From positions 1,240,001-1,304,000 of the forward strand of contig CAWCFV010000002.1 of the NCBI GenBank assembly GCA_963794995.1: 64,000 bases of DNA. Direction: 5' to 3'. The notes under the pieces are model-generated. The model was not told the DNA's origin. It saw only the letters and a program-made list of their open reading frames with translations, and made no database searches. This document shows positions 40,684 to 48,796 of the stretch, one piece after another. The stretch is from CAWCFV01 sp963794995 (lineage in GTDB: Bacteria > Actinomycetota > Actinomycetes > JACCUZ01). The translations under genes were made by a program, and so were the position numbers. The stretch's first letter is position 1, and the number at the start of each line of letters is the position of its first letter.

Positions 40684-41424
40684 ATGAGCGAGAAGGACCT
40701 CACCCCCCTGTCCGACGCCGAGCTGGCGGCCGAGGCCGGTACCGCGCTGCCGCCCAAGGAGGTCATCTCCCTGCTGGACCTCAACGCCGACCTGGACCTC
40801 GGGCTGGACGTGGCGGCCCCGATCGACCTCGCCGTCGCGGCCAACGCCAACGTCGCCGCGCCGATCGACGCCGCCGTCGCCGCCAACATCCTCTCGGCCG
40901 GGTCGACCGCGCAGGCCCTGGCCGCGCAGGACGTCGCCATCGACCAGGGCATCAGCGGCGACGCCGTCGCGAACGCCCCGCAGGACAGCTCCATCTCCCA
41001 GGGCGACGAGGTCGTCCCGGGCACCACCCCGACCGACGGCACCACGCCCGGGCCGACGGCACCACGCCGACCGACGGCACCACGCCGACCGACGGCAGCG
41101 GCGTCACCGCGGACCCGTCCGGCCTGCTGTCCGGCAACCTGCTCAACGTCGACATCAACGCGGCGCTCGACGCCGACCTGGCGGCTCCGGTCGCCGGCGC
41201 CGTGGCGGCCAACGCCAACGTCGCCGCCCCGATCGATGCCGCGGTGGCCGCGAACATCGGCTCGGTCGCCTCGTCGGCGACGGCCGTCGCCGACCAGGAC
41301 GCCGTCATCAACCAGCACCTCGACGACGTCACCGCCGACGCCACCGCCGACCAGACCTCGACCATCTCCCAGGGTGACGAGGTCCCGGCGGAGGCACGGC
41401 GGCACCGGCGGCACCGGCCAGTAA
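40684..41424 (+). CDS. Small acidic Ala-rich protein made of two related halves, candidate substrate of the adjacent protease
   Basis: Starting MSEKDLTPLSDAELAAEAGTALPPKEVISLLDL, the product has a leader-like stretch and then a segment with AAPIDLAVAANANVAAPIDAAVAANI, QDSSISQGDEV and a Thr/Pro/Asp/Gly repeat (DGTTPT units). A second half, in another frame from about 41045 to 41395, repeats the pattern with VAGAVAANANVAAPIDAAVAANI and DQTSTISQGDEV, and the first frame resumes for a GGTGGTGQ end. Two compensating single-base indels would give one protein of about 246 residues. No signal peptide, membrane span or known domain is seen. The ATG has GGAAGGA seven bases upstream. The next gene, 11 bases after, encodes a membrane protease with a PqqD-like domain. 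Confidence 0.7.
   Translation: MSEKDLTPLSDAELAAEAGTALPPKEVISLLDLNADLDLGLDVAAPIDLAVAANANVAAPIDAAVAANILSAGSTAQALAAQDVAIDQGISGDAVANAPQDSSISQGDEVVPGTTPTDGTTPGPTAPRRPTAPRRPTAAASPRTRPACCPATCSTSTSTRRSTPTWRLRSPAPWRPTPTSPPRSMPRWPRTSARSPRRRRPSPTRTPSSTSTSTTSPPTPPPTRPRPSPRVTRSRRRHGGTGGTGQ
41031..41097 (+). repeat. 18-bp tandem repeat encoding DGTTPT units
   Basis: GACGGCACCACGCCGACC-like units recur between the two halves of the small acidic protein. One unit is altered (CCCGGGCC), and that is where the reading frame changes, so slippage or a sequencing error in the repeat is the likely cause. Confidence 0.7.
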
Positions 41425-41435
41425 CGACAGCGCAC

Positions 41436-43802
41436 GTGACCGCGACGCCGGACGCACCGACCCGTGCGGGCGCCTCCACCCCGGAGGTGCCCGCACGGGC
41501 GTCCGGCGTCGAGCTGATCGGCGAGCTGCCCGGCTCCGGCTACAAGGAGCCGCCGGCCCTGGTCCGCCGGGCCGACGGGCAGACCGTGCAGCTGACCCGC
41601 CTGCTCTACGTCGTGCTCGACCAGATCGACGGGCACCGCGGCTACGACGAGCTCGCCGAGGCCGTCAGCAACGAGTTCGGCCGCGGGGTCACGGCCGAGC
41701 AGGTGCAGGCTCTCGTCGACGGCCAGCTCCGGCCCCTCGGGGTGCTCACCCTCGCCGACGGCTCCGAGCCCGAGGTGCGCAGGGCCAACCCCCTGCTCGC
41801 CGTCCGCTTCAAGTACGTCGTGAGCGACCCGACGGTCACCCGCCGGGTCACCGCGCCCTTCGCGGTGCTGTTCCACCCGCTGGTGGTGCTGGCGTTCACC
41901 CTGGCCTTCGTCGGCGTCGCCGGCTGGGTCCTGTTCCGCGAAGGTCTCGCCGCGGCCACCCGTGACGCGTTCACCGAGCCCGGCCTGTTCCTGCTGGTCT
42001 TCGCGATCACCGCCGTGTCGGCGGGCTTCCACGAGTTCGGCCATGCCGCGGCGTGCCGCTACGGAGGTGCGACCCCGGGTGCGATGGGTGCCGGCCTCTA
42101 CCTCGTGTGGCCGGCGTTCTACACCGAGGTGAGCGACAGCTACCGGCTGGGCCGCGGCGGCCGGGTCCGCGTCGACCTCGGCGGCCTCTACTTCAACGCG
42201 GTGTTCGCGCTCGCGATGTTCGGCGTCTGGGCCGGCACCCACTGGCAGGCCCTGCTGCTCGTGATCGCGGCCCAGGTGCTGCAGATGCTGCGGCAGCTCG
42301 CGCCGTTCGTCCGGTTCGACGGCTACCACATCCTCGCCGACGTGACCGGCGTCCCCGACCTCTACTCGCACATCAAGCCGACCATGCTCGGCCTGCTCCC
42401 CCAGAACTGGCGCCGGCCCTCGCCGTTGACCTGGTGGGCCCGCACCGTGGTCACCGTCTGGGTGCTGGTCGTGGTGCCGCTGCTCGTGCTGGCGCTGGTC
42501 TTCATGGTGGTGTCGCTGCCACGCGCCATCGGCACCGCTCTCGAGAGCATCTCGGCGCAGTCCCAGGACCTGTCCGCCGCCTGGTCCGACCAGGCGTGGG
42601 CCACCGTGGGGGTGCGGTTGATCTCCGTGCTCGCCATCGCGCTCCCGGTGCTGGCCATGGTCTACCTGCTGGTCCGGCTGGTGCGCCGCACGGTCGGGTC
42701 GGTCCGGCGTGCGACCGAGGGCCGCCCGGTGCGGCGCGGCATCGCGGTCGTCGTGGCGTTGGTACTGCTCGGCGGCGTGGCCGCCGCCCTGTGGCCGGGT
42801 GACGACAGGTACCGGCCGATCGGGCCCACCGAGCGGGGGACGGTGCTCGACGCCGTGCCCGCCGCGGTCTCCTCCCGCGTCCCGGTGCTCCAGCCTCCCG
42901 GCCCGGCCGCCCCGGCGCGTCCCGCGCTCAAGGACGGCGACCGCGGGACGGCACAGACGCTGTGGGCCAGCGACGAGCCGCCGCCGCCGCAGGACGAGCC
43001 GACCCTGGCTCTGGTCCTCGTGCCGTCGGAGACGACGCCACAAGGGGCCGTGGGGGCCACCGACGCCGCTCCGGCGCCGACCTGGGTCTTCCCGTTCGAC
43101 CGGCCGGGGGCACCCGGCGAGGGAGACAACCAGGCGCTCGCGGTCAACACCACCGACGGCACCGCGACCTACGACGTCGCCTTCGCCCTGGTGTGGGCCG
43201 ACGACTCCACGGTCCTGAACAAGAACGAGGCCTACGCCTTCGCGAGCTGCACCGGCTGCGCGGCGGTCGCCGTCGGGTTCCAGGTGGTGCTGGTGCTCGG
43301 GCAGGCCGACGTCGTGGTGCCGCAGAACCTGTCCGGCGCGGTCAACTACAACTGCATCCAGTGCGTCGCGTTCTCCCTCGCCCAGCAGCTGGTCATCACC
43401 CTCGACGGGCCGCTGTCGGAGGAAGGGGTGGCCGCCATCGAGGCGGTGTGGGCCCAGATCCAGCAGTTCGGCTCGGGGATCCAGGACGTGCCGCTGGACC
43501 AGATCCAGGCGACCCTGGCCGGCTTCGAGCAGCAGATCGTCGACATCGTGCGCACCGAGCAGGCCGGCGGCACGCCGACCCCCTCGCCGCCCCCGACCGC
43601 GGCCACCACGGCCACCCCGGCACCCACCGGGACCTCCGGCTCGGCCACCGGCGGCACGCCGTCACCGGCACCGAGCGGCACGGCGAGCCCGACCGGCACG
43701 GCGAGCCCGACCGGGTCGGCCAGCGCCGAGCCCGGCCCGGCCTCCGCCACCCCGACCCCGACCCCGACCCCGACAGGGTCCGGCTCGCCGACGGCCCCCT
43801 AG
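41436..43802 (+). CDS. M50-family membrane metalloprotease with N-terminal PqqD-like domain and C-terminal double CxxC domain
   Basis: The 788-residue protein has three parts. Residues about 26-110 (ELPGSGYKEPPALVRRADGQ to LRPLGVLTLADG) match the size and winged-helix pattern of PqqD-like peptide-binding domains. Residues about 130-480 are the membrane protease with about six spans, zinc motif HEFGH at 199-203 and a probable third ligand, Asp295, in FDGYHILAD. Residues about 535-700 form an extracytoplasmic domain with C605-x2-C608 and C640-x2-C643, followed by a Pro/Thr/Ser tail. It resembles what databases call putative peptide zinc metalloproteases. The gene lies 11 bases after the small acidic protein gene, without its own ribosome binding site. 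The start is GTG 41436. Confidence 0.8.
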   Translation: MTATPDAPTRAGASTPEVPARASGVELIGELPGSGYKEPPALVRRADGQTVQLTRLLYVVLDQIDGHRGYDELAEAVSNEFGRGVTAEQVQALVDGQLRPLGVLTLADGSEPEVRRANPLLAVRFKYVVSDPTVTRRVTAPFAVLFHPLVVLAFTLAFVGVAGWVLFREGLAAATRDAFTEPGLFLLVFAITAVSAGFHEFGHAAACRYGGATPGAMGAGLYLVWPAFYTEVSDSYRLGRGGRVRVDLGGLYFNAVFALAMFGVWAGTHWQALLLVIAAQVLQMLRQLAPFVRFDGYHILADVTGVPDLYSHIKPTMLGLLPQNWRRPSPLTWWARTVVTVWVLVVVPLLVLALVFMVVSLPRAIGTALESISAQSQDLSAAWSDQAWATVGVRLISVLAIALPVLAMVYLLVRLVRRTVGSVRRATEGRPVRRGIAVVVALVLLGGVAAALWPGDDRYRPIGPTERGTVLDAVPAAVSSRVPVLQPPGPAAPARPALKDGDRGTAQTLWASDEPPPPQDEPTLALVLVPSETTPQGAVGATDAAPAPTWVFPFDRPGAPGEGDNQALAVNTTDGTATYDVAFALVWADDSTVLNKNEAYAFASCTGCAAVAVGFQVVLVLGQADVVVPQNLSGAVNYNCIQCVAFSLAQQLVITLDGPLSEEGVAAIEAVWAQIQQFGSGIQDVPLDQIQATLAGFEQQIVDIVRTEQAGGTPTPSPPPTAATTATPAPTGTSGSATGGTPSPAPSGTASPTGTASPTGSASAEPGPASATPTPTPTPTGSGSPTAP

Positions 43803-44362
43803 CCGCGGGGCCGGTCGGCGCTGCCGACCCCCGGCTCGCGCGAGGCGAGGATCTCGGCCCGCCGGGCCAGCCGGTGGCGTCGCCGGATCCCGGCCTCGGC
43901 GAACCTGCGCCGGTCCTCGGCCGTCTCCGGCTCCACCGGCGGGACCGAGCGCGGCCGGCCCTGGTCGTCCACGGCGACGAAGACGAGGTAGGCCGTGGCG
44001 ACGCGGACCGGGTCGACACCGGCCTCGTTCCACGGCTCGGCCAGCACCCGCACGCCGACCTCCATCGACGTCCGCCCGGCCCAGTTGACCTGCGCCGCGG
44101 CGTGCACCAGGTCGCCCACCCGGACCGGCTCGAGGAAGGCCATCTCGTCCATCGACGCCGTCACGGCCGGGCCCCCGGAGTGGCGCTGCGCCACGACGCC
44201 CGCGACGTCGTCGACCAGCTTCATCACCACACCGCCGTGGACCGAGCCGAGCAGGTTCGTGTCGAGCACGGTCATGATCCGGCTCAGCGTGCTGCGGGCC
44301 GCACTGGTCGGCTTCCCCGGGCCAGGGTCCGCGGGCCCGGCCTCGCGCGATGCGTCCGTCAC
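43799..44362 (-). CDS. Acyl-CoA thioesterase, hotdog fold
   Basis: The 187-residue protein has the acyl-CoA hydrolase signature TNLLGSVHGGVVMKLVDDVAGVVAQRHSGG, with the catalytic Asp and the helix start of the hotdog fold, then MDEMAFLEPVRVGDLVHAAAQVNWAGRTSMEVGVRVLAE and VATAYLVFVAVDDQGRPRSV. It cleaves acyl-CoA to free acid and CoA. The GTG start at 44362 is eight bases after a -10 box TACCCT (44376-44371), so it is probably leaderless. Its stop overlaps the protease stop on the other strand (CTAG). Confidence 0.88.
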   Translation of the reverse strand: MTDASREAGPADPGPGKPTSAARSTLSRIMTVLDTNLLGSVHGGVVMKLVDDVAGVVAQRHSGGPAVTASMDEMAFLEPVRVGDLVHAAAQVNWAGRTSMEVGVRVLAEPWNEAGVDPVRVATAYLVFVAVDDQGRPRSVPPVEPETAEDRRRFAEAGIRRRHRLARRAEILASREPGVGSADRPRG

Positions 44363-44370
44363 AGCGGGCA

Positions 44371-44376
44371 AGGGTA
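44371..44376 (-). promoter_or_regulatory. -10 box TACCCT, leaderless start of the thioesterase gene
   Basis: On the minus strand TACCCT is followed by eight bases and the GTG at 44362; no ribosome binding site fits. Confidence 0.55.
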
Positions 44377-44429
44377 CGGTCTGGGACCGGGTCCGCCGGC
44401 CGGTGGCGGGCAGTACGACGAGGTGGAGC

Positions 44430-45578
44430 GTGGCTGGATCGCACGAGTGGCCGCAGGGCTGGTCCCGAGGGGCCGGCCCGGGCCCGGACGGCACTCCGGC
44501 CGACCAGGAGCGGACCCAGGTCCTGCCAGGCGCCCGCCGTGACCCGGTCGGAGGCTCCGCACGCCCCGGCCGCCCGGAGCCGGAGCCGGCGAAGCCGCAG
44601 CGCGGCGCCCACCCGCCGCCGCCGTTCCAGCGCCCGCGCCGCCGCGGCCGCGGGGCCAGGGGCTGGACCCGGCGGGTCCTGCTCGTGCTGCTGGTCGTGC
44701 TCGCGCTGCTGGTGTCCCTGATGCTGTTCTTCTACAGCCGGATCGAGAAGGTCGACGCGCTGCGCGACTACGACGGCCGGCCCGAGGCCGCGTCGGGCAC
44801 CAACTGGCTGATCGTGGGCTCGGACAGCCGTGAGGGTCTCTCCGACGAGCAGGTCGAGGAGCTGCACCTCGGCAAGATCGAGGGCCGCCGCACCGACACC
44901 ATCATCCTGCTGCACCGCCCGGCGAGCGGGAAGCCGACGCTGGTCAGCCTCCCCCGCGACTGGTACGTGCCGATCCCCGGCCGGGACCGCAACAAGCTCA
45001 ACGCCGCGTACGCCTTCGGCGGCCCGGCGCTGCTCGTCCAGACGGTCGAGACCGTCACCGGGCTGCACATCGACCACTACGCGGAGGTCGGCTTCGGCGG
45101 CTTCGTGGGGATGACCGACGCCGTCGGCGGCGTCGAGCTGTGCCCGGCACGCAGGATCCGCGACCGCAAGAGCGGCCTCGACGTGCAGAAGGGCTGCCAG
45201 GAGATGGACGGCCCCACCGCCCTGGCGTACGTCCGGGCCCGGTACTTCGACCCGCAGGGCGACCTCGGCCGGGTGAAGCGGCAGCAGGAGTTCCTCGGCG
45301 CGGTGTTCGACGAGGCGGTCTCACCCGCGACGCTGCTCAACCCGTTCCGTGTCGTCTCCCTCGGGGACGCGGCCACCACAGCCCTCACCGTCGACGAGGG
45401 CGACGGCCCCGTGTCCCTCGTGCGGTTCGCGCTCACGATGCGGGCGGTGGCCGGCGGCGGGGGCAAGCGGGTGACGCTGCCCGTGGCCGACATCGACTAC
45501 CGGACGCCGGTGGGCTCGGCCGTCCGGTCGGACCGGGCGAAGGCGCGCGCGCTGTTCGCCTCGCTGCGCGAGAACTGA
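44430..45578 (+). CDS. LytR-CpsA-Psr (LCP) family protein, third copy, without LytR_C
   Basis: The 382-residue protein has a long Pro/Arg-rich cytoplasmic tail, one span (VLLVLLVVLALLVSLMLFFY) and an LCP domain with NWLIVGSDSREGL, RRTDTIILLHRPASG, VSLPRDWYVPIPG, RDRNKLNAAYAFGGPAL and LAYVRARYFDPQGDLGRVKRQQEFL. It lacks the LytR_C domain of the other two copies, so the three proteins may serve different polymers. The GTG start at 44430 follows GAGGTGGA closely. The stop codon lies in the loop of a terminator-like hairpin. Confidence 0.9.
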   Translation: MAGSHEWPQGWSRGAGPGPDGTPADQERTQVLPGARRDPVGGSARPGRPEPEPAKPQRGAHPPPPFQRPRRRGRGARGWTRRVLLVLLVVLALLVSLMLFFYSRIEKVDALRDYDGRPEAASGTNWLIVGSDSREGLSDEQVEELHLGKIEGRRTDTIILLHRPASGKPTLVSLPRDWYVPIPGRDRNKLNAAYAFGGPALLVQTVETVTGLHIDHYAEVGFGGFVGMTDAVGGVELCPARRIRDRKSGLDVQKGCQEMDGPTALAYVRARYFDPQGDLGRVKRQQEFLGAVFDEAVSPATLLNPFRVVSLGDAATTALTVDEGDGPVSLVRFALTMRAVAGGGGKRVTLPVADIDYRTPVGSAVRSDRAKARALFASLREN

Positions 45579-45587
45579 CGTTCTCGC
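45568..45587. terminator. Hairpin whose loop is the LCP stop codon
   Basis: GCGAGAAC (45568-45575) pairs perfectly with GTTCTCGC (45580-45587); the four-base loop TGAC contains the TGA stop of the LCP gene. It lies between convergent genes and could end transcription from both sides. Confidence 0.6.
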
Positions 45588-45604
45588 TGCTCAGCGGGCC
45601 GGTC

Positions 45605-46426
45605 TCACTCGCTGGACCACGACGTCTCGAACGACGGGTAGAGGGTCAGCCCGCCGTCCACGAACAGCGTCTGGCCGGTGATGTAGGACGCGTCGTCGGA
45701 GCACAGGAAGGCCGTGACGGCGGCCATCTCCGTGGCGTCGCCCGCCCTCCGCATCGGGATGTGGCTCTCCACCACCTCGCGCTTGCGGGGGTCGTCCACC
45801 CACGACCTGTTGATCGGGGTGACGGTCGCCCCGGGACCGATCCCGTTCACCCGGATGCCCCGCGAGGCGTACTCCAGGGCCAGCGTCCGGGTGAGGTTCT
45901 CCATGCCGCCCTTGGACACCGAGTAGCCGACGAAGCGCGGCTTCGGGATGACCTGGTGCACGCTCGAGACGTTGAGGATCGAGCCGCCCCGTCCGGACCC
46001 GAGGAAGTGCCGGACCGCTCGCTGGGCGCACAGGAACGCGCCGCGCAGGTTGACGGCCAGCACCCGGTCGAAGTCCTCGACCGCGAGGTCCTCGGTGTCC
46101 GCGGCGACCTGGATCCCCGCGTTGTTGACCAGGATGTCGAGGCGGCCGTGCTCGTCCAGCACCTGCTCGAACATCGCCGCCACCTGATCCACCTGGGACA
46201 CGTCGGCCCGCACCAGGCTGGCCCGCGCGCCGGTCGAGGCCATCTGCTGGAGGCAGGTCTGCACCCCCTCCTCGATGGCCTCCTGGGTCTCCTCGGCCCC
46301 CTCAGGACGTCCGACGTAGTTGACCGCGACCCCGACGCCCTCCTCGCCGAGCCTGATGGCGATCGCCTGCCCGATCCCGGAGCTGCCGCCGGTGACCAGG
46401 GCGACCTTGCCCGCCAGACCCTTCAT
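45605..46426 (-). CDS. Short-chain dehydrogenase/reductase (glucose 1-dehydrogenase-like)
   Basis: The 273-residue enzyme has the NAD(P) motif ALVTGGSSGIGQAIAIRL, DILVNNAGIQ, a catalytic serine in ILNVSSVHQV and the YSVSKGG active-site motif. It ends with TGQTLFVDGGLTLYPSF. These are standard for the classical SDR group often annotated as glucose 1-dehydrogenase; the true substrate is not predictable. The ATG at 46426 has GGGGCAGG before it but no good promoter. It runs in the same direction as the unknown gene upstream, with a 55-base gap. Confidence 0.9.
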   Translation of the reverse strand: MKGLAGKVALVTGGSSGIGQAIAIRLGEEGVGVAVNYVGRPEGAEETQEAIEEGVQTCLQQMASTGARASLVRADVSQVDQVAAMFEQVLDEHGRLDILVNNAGIQVAADTEDLAVEDFDRVLAVNLRGAFLCAQRAVRHFLGSGRGGSILNVSSVHQVIPKPRFVGYSVSKGGMENLTRTLALEYASRGIRVNGIGPGATVTPINRSWVDDPRKREVVESHIPMRRAGDATEMAAVTAFLCSDDASYITGQTLFVDGGLTLYPSFETSWSSE

Positions 46427-46481
46427 GACCTGCCCCTGTTCTCTGCGGACGCCTGCACGGGCAGACCCGCGAGGTCAGGTG

Positions 46482-47171
46482 TCACCGGTCCAGCCCGGCG
46501 TGGCCGGCCCGGAGGAACTCCAGGGCCCGGCGGGCGTCCGGGACCTGGTCCCAGGTGCGGTAGGCGCCGAACGACGCGTTCCAGAACCCGCCGTCCGGAG
46601 GGGGCAGGTCGTGCGGGCCGACGTAGGCGTAGGGCGCGGGGACCAGGTCGTCGCCCGGCGAGAAGCCGTAGTTCACCGCTCCGGCGGTCATGCCGAGGTC
46701 GAAGTGCTCGGGGAAGATCTGCGGCTCGTCCGGGTCCTCGCCGGAGAGCTCGGCAGCCAGCCCCGCCAGGGCCTGCCGGCCCAGGGCGAACCAGCCGGCC
46801 AGGGCGGTGGCGGCCGCGGCGTCGACCGCCAGCGGGGCGTCCGGCGTGAACGCGGTGTAGGGCGGGTGCTTGGTCCACGGGAAACCGGCTTCCACCCCGG
46901 CGAAGGCGGCCGCGGCCGCCAGGGTGGTCAGCCGCTGGCGGCGGGTGCTGCCCGCGCGGGTCACCGCTAGCTGGTCGCCGACGACGGCGAGCGAGCTGCC
47001 GTCGGGCAGCGCCGGGGTCCGGAAGCCCCCGGCGGCAGGGACCAGGGTGATCGCCCCGGTGGCCCGCTTGCGGGTCGCGGCGAGCAGGTGCTCGGCCACC
47101 CTGTGCAGACCCAGCCGCGTGGTGGTCAGGGTCCGGGGGTCGACGTCGCCGGGGCTGACGGTCTCGGTCAT
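46482..47171 (-). CDS. Conserved actinobacterial protein of unknown function
   Basis: The 229-residue product begins MTETVSPGDVDPRTLTTTRLGLHRVAEHLL. It contains EPQIFPEHFDLGMTAGAVNYGFSPGDD and PYAYVGPHDLPPPDGGFWNASFGAYRTWD, which look like conserved core motifs of a soluble protein. There is no signal peptide or membrane span. I recognise the overall pattern from actinobacterial genomes but know of no function. The ATG at 47171 was chosen over an upstream GTG because that upstream part is basic and poorly conserved in kind. It precedes the SDR gene on the same strand. Confidence 0.7.
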   Translation of the reverse strand: MTETVSPGDVDPRTLTTTRLGLHRVAEHLLAATRKRATGAITLVPAAGGFRTPALPDGSSLAVVGDQLAVTRAGSTRRQRLTTLAAAAAFAGVEAGFPWTKHPPYTAFTPDAPLAVDAAAATALAGWFALGRQALAGLAAELSGEDPDEPQIFPEHFDLGMTAGAVNYGFSPGDDLVPAPYAYVGPHDLPPPDGGFWNASFGAYRTWDQVPDARRALEFLRAGHAGLDR

Positions 47172-47305
47172 CACCCAGGTGTACCGCCTCCCGGGCCGCC
47201 GGGTCACCATGACCGGCGTGTGGACGCCCGCGCCACCGTCGGCTCGCGCCGGCGGACCGATGACTTCCCGCCCCGACAGCAGTCACCCCTGTCGGGCCGG
47301 ACGAG

Positions 47306-47311
47306 TAGCGT
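47306..47311 (+). promoter_or_regulatory. -10 box TAGCGT of the BNR-repeat gene
   Basis: TAGCGT would start a transcript near 47318 with a leader of about 27 bases, holding GGAGGG (47332-47337) seven bases before the ATG at 47345. This is one of the few normally leadered starts in the window. Confidence 0.5.
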
Positions 47312-47344
47312 CGCGGCCAGGCGGCATCCACGGAGGGATTCAGC

Positions 47345-48460
47345 ATGGGCGGCACACGTGTCCTCGTCGGTACCCGTAAGGGCGCATTCGTCCTGACCTC
47401 GGACGAGGCCCGCACCGACTGGAAGGTCGACGGCCCCCACTTCCCGGGCTGGGAGATCTACCACCTGAAGGGGTCGGTGCTGAACCCCGACCGGATCTAC
47501 GCGTCACAGACCAGCGGCTGGTTCGGGCAGGTGATCCAGCGCTCCGACGACGGCGGCTCGACGTGGGAGACCGTCGGCAACGACTTCACCTACGACGGCG
47601 TCCCCGGCGAGCACCAGTGGTACGACGGCTCGCTGCGGCCGTGGGCCTTCACCCGGGTCTGGCACCTCGAGCCCTCGCTGCACGACGCCGAGACCGTGTA
47701 CGCCGGGGTCGAGGACGCGGCGCTGTTCAAGTCGACCGACGGCGGCGCCTCGTGGGCCGAGCTGTCCGGCCTGCGCCAGCACGACACCGGGCCGCAGTGG
47801 CAGCCCGGTGCCGGCGGCATGTGCCTGCACACGGTGCTCCAGCACCCGACCGACGCCGACCGGCTCTACGTCGCGATCTCCGCGGCCGGCGCCTTCCGCA
47901 CCACCGACGGCGGCACGACGTGGCAGCCGATCAACAAGGGCCTGCGCTCCGGCGAGATCCCCGACCAGGACTCCGAGGTCGGGCACTGCGTGCACCGGAT
48001 CGACATGCACCCGTCGAACCCCGACGTCCTCTACATGCAGAAGCACTGGGACGTCATGCGCAGCAAGGACGGCGGCGACTCCTGGCAGGAGGTCAGCGGC
48101 AACCTGCCCACCGACTTCGGCTTCCCCGTCGCCGTGCACGCCCACGAGCCCGAGACGGTCTACGTGGTGCCGATCACCAGCGACTCCCACCACTTCCCGC
48201 CGGAGGGGAAGCTGCGGGTCTACCGCAGCCGCACCGGTGGTGACGACTGGGAGGCGCTGACCGCCGGCCTGCCGCAGCAGGACTGCTACGTCAACGTGCT
48301 CCGTGACGCGATGGCGGTCGACCAGCACGAGTCGTGCGGCCTCTACATCGGCACCACCGGCGGGCAGGTCTACGCCTCCGCGGACTCCGGGGACACCTGG
48401 GCGCCGATCGTCCGGGACCTGCCGGCGGTGCTCTCCGTCGAGGTCCAGACGCTGACATGA
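47345..48460 (+). CDS. BNR-repeat / VPS10-like beta-propeller protein
   Basis: The 371-residue protein starts MGGTRVLVGTRKGAFVLTSDEARTDW and has at least four BNR-type Asp-box motifs: QRSDDGGSTWETV, FKSTDGGASWAEL, FRTTDGGTTWQPI and MRSKDGGDSWQEV, plus YASADSGDTWAPI at the end. Such propellers occur in sialidases and glycoside hydrolases, but sialidase catalytic residues are not evident. No signal peptide is seen, so it is probably cytoplasmic. Its stop overlaps the start of a MoaD-like gene (ATGA), which ties the two together. The function is unknown. Confidence 0.85.
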   Translation: MGGTRVLVGTRKGAFVLTSDEARTDWKVDGPHFPGWEIYHLKGSVLNPDRIYASQTSGWFGQVIQRSDDGGSTWETVGNDFTYDGVPGEHQWYDGSLRPWAFTRVWHLEPSLHDAETVYAGVEDAALFKSTDGGASWAELSGLRQHDTGPQWQPGAGGMCLHTVLQHPTDADRLYVAISAAGAFRTTDGGTTWQPINKGLRSGEIPDQDSEVGHCVHRIDMHPSNPDVLYMQKHWDVMRSKDGGDSWQEVSGNLPTDFGFPVAVHAHEPETVYVVPITSDSHHFPPEGKLRVYRSRTGGDDWEALTAGLPQQDCYVNVLRDAMAVDQHESCGLYIGTTGGQVYASADSGDTWAPIVRDLPAVLSVEVQTLT

Positions 48461-48771
48461 CCGGCGCGCAGGCACCTGTCCGCGTGGTCCTGCCCGCGCA
48501 CCTGCGGGCGATGGCGAAGGTCCAGGGCGAGGTCCAGGTGCTCGTCGAGGGTGGGGTGACCCAGCGCTCGGTCCTGGACGCCCTCGAGGCGGAGTTCCCG
48601 ATGCTCACGGGCACGATCCGGGACCGGGCGACGGCCAGACGGCGGGCGTTCGTGCGCTTCTTCGCCTGCGAGGAGGACCTCTCGCACGAGGAGCCCGACA
48701 CCCCCCTCCCCGAGCCCGTCGTGCGCGGCGAGGAGCCGTTCCTGGTCATCGGCGCCATGGCCGGCGGCTGA
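48457..48771 (+). CDS. MoaD/ThiS-family ubiquitin-like sulfur carrier
   Basis: The 104-residue protein has the beta-grasp pattern: VRVVLPAHLRAMAKVQGEVQVLVEGGVTQRSVLDALEAEFPML, then a basic loop and an acidic stretch, and ends in GAMAGG. The C-terminal Gly-Gly is the part that is adenylated and thiocarboxylated in sulfur carriers. An E1-like partner is not nearby. It is coupled to the BNR-repeat gene, an arrangement I recall from other actinobacteria, suggesting a specific two-protein unit. A role in molybdopterin synthesis is not supported by context. Confidence 0.82.
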   Translation: MTGAQAPVRVVLPAHLRAMAKVQGEVQVLVEGGVTQRSVLDALEAEFPMLTGTIRDRATARRRAFVRFFACEEDLSHEEPDTPLPEPVVRGEEPFLVIGAMAGG

Positions 48772-48796
48772 CCGACGCAGACCTGCAGGAGGCCCG

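Noticed and set aside
47345..48460. Sialidase
   Set aside because: Asp boxes are present, but no arginine triad or signal peptide of sialidases can be seen.
48457..48771. Molybdopterin synthase small subunit (MoaD proper)
   Set aside because: No other molybdenum cofactor gene is nearby and the gene is coupled to a beta-propeller gene instead.
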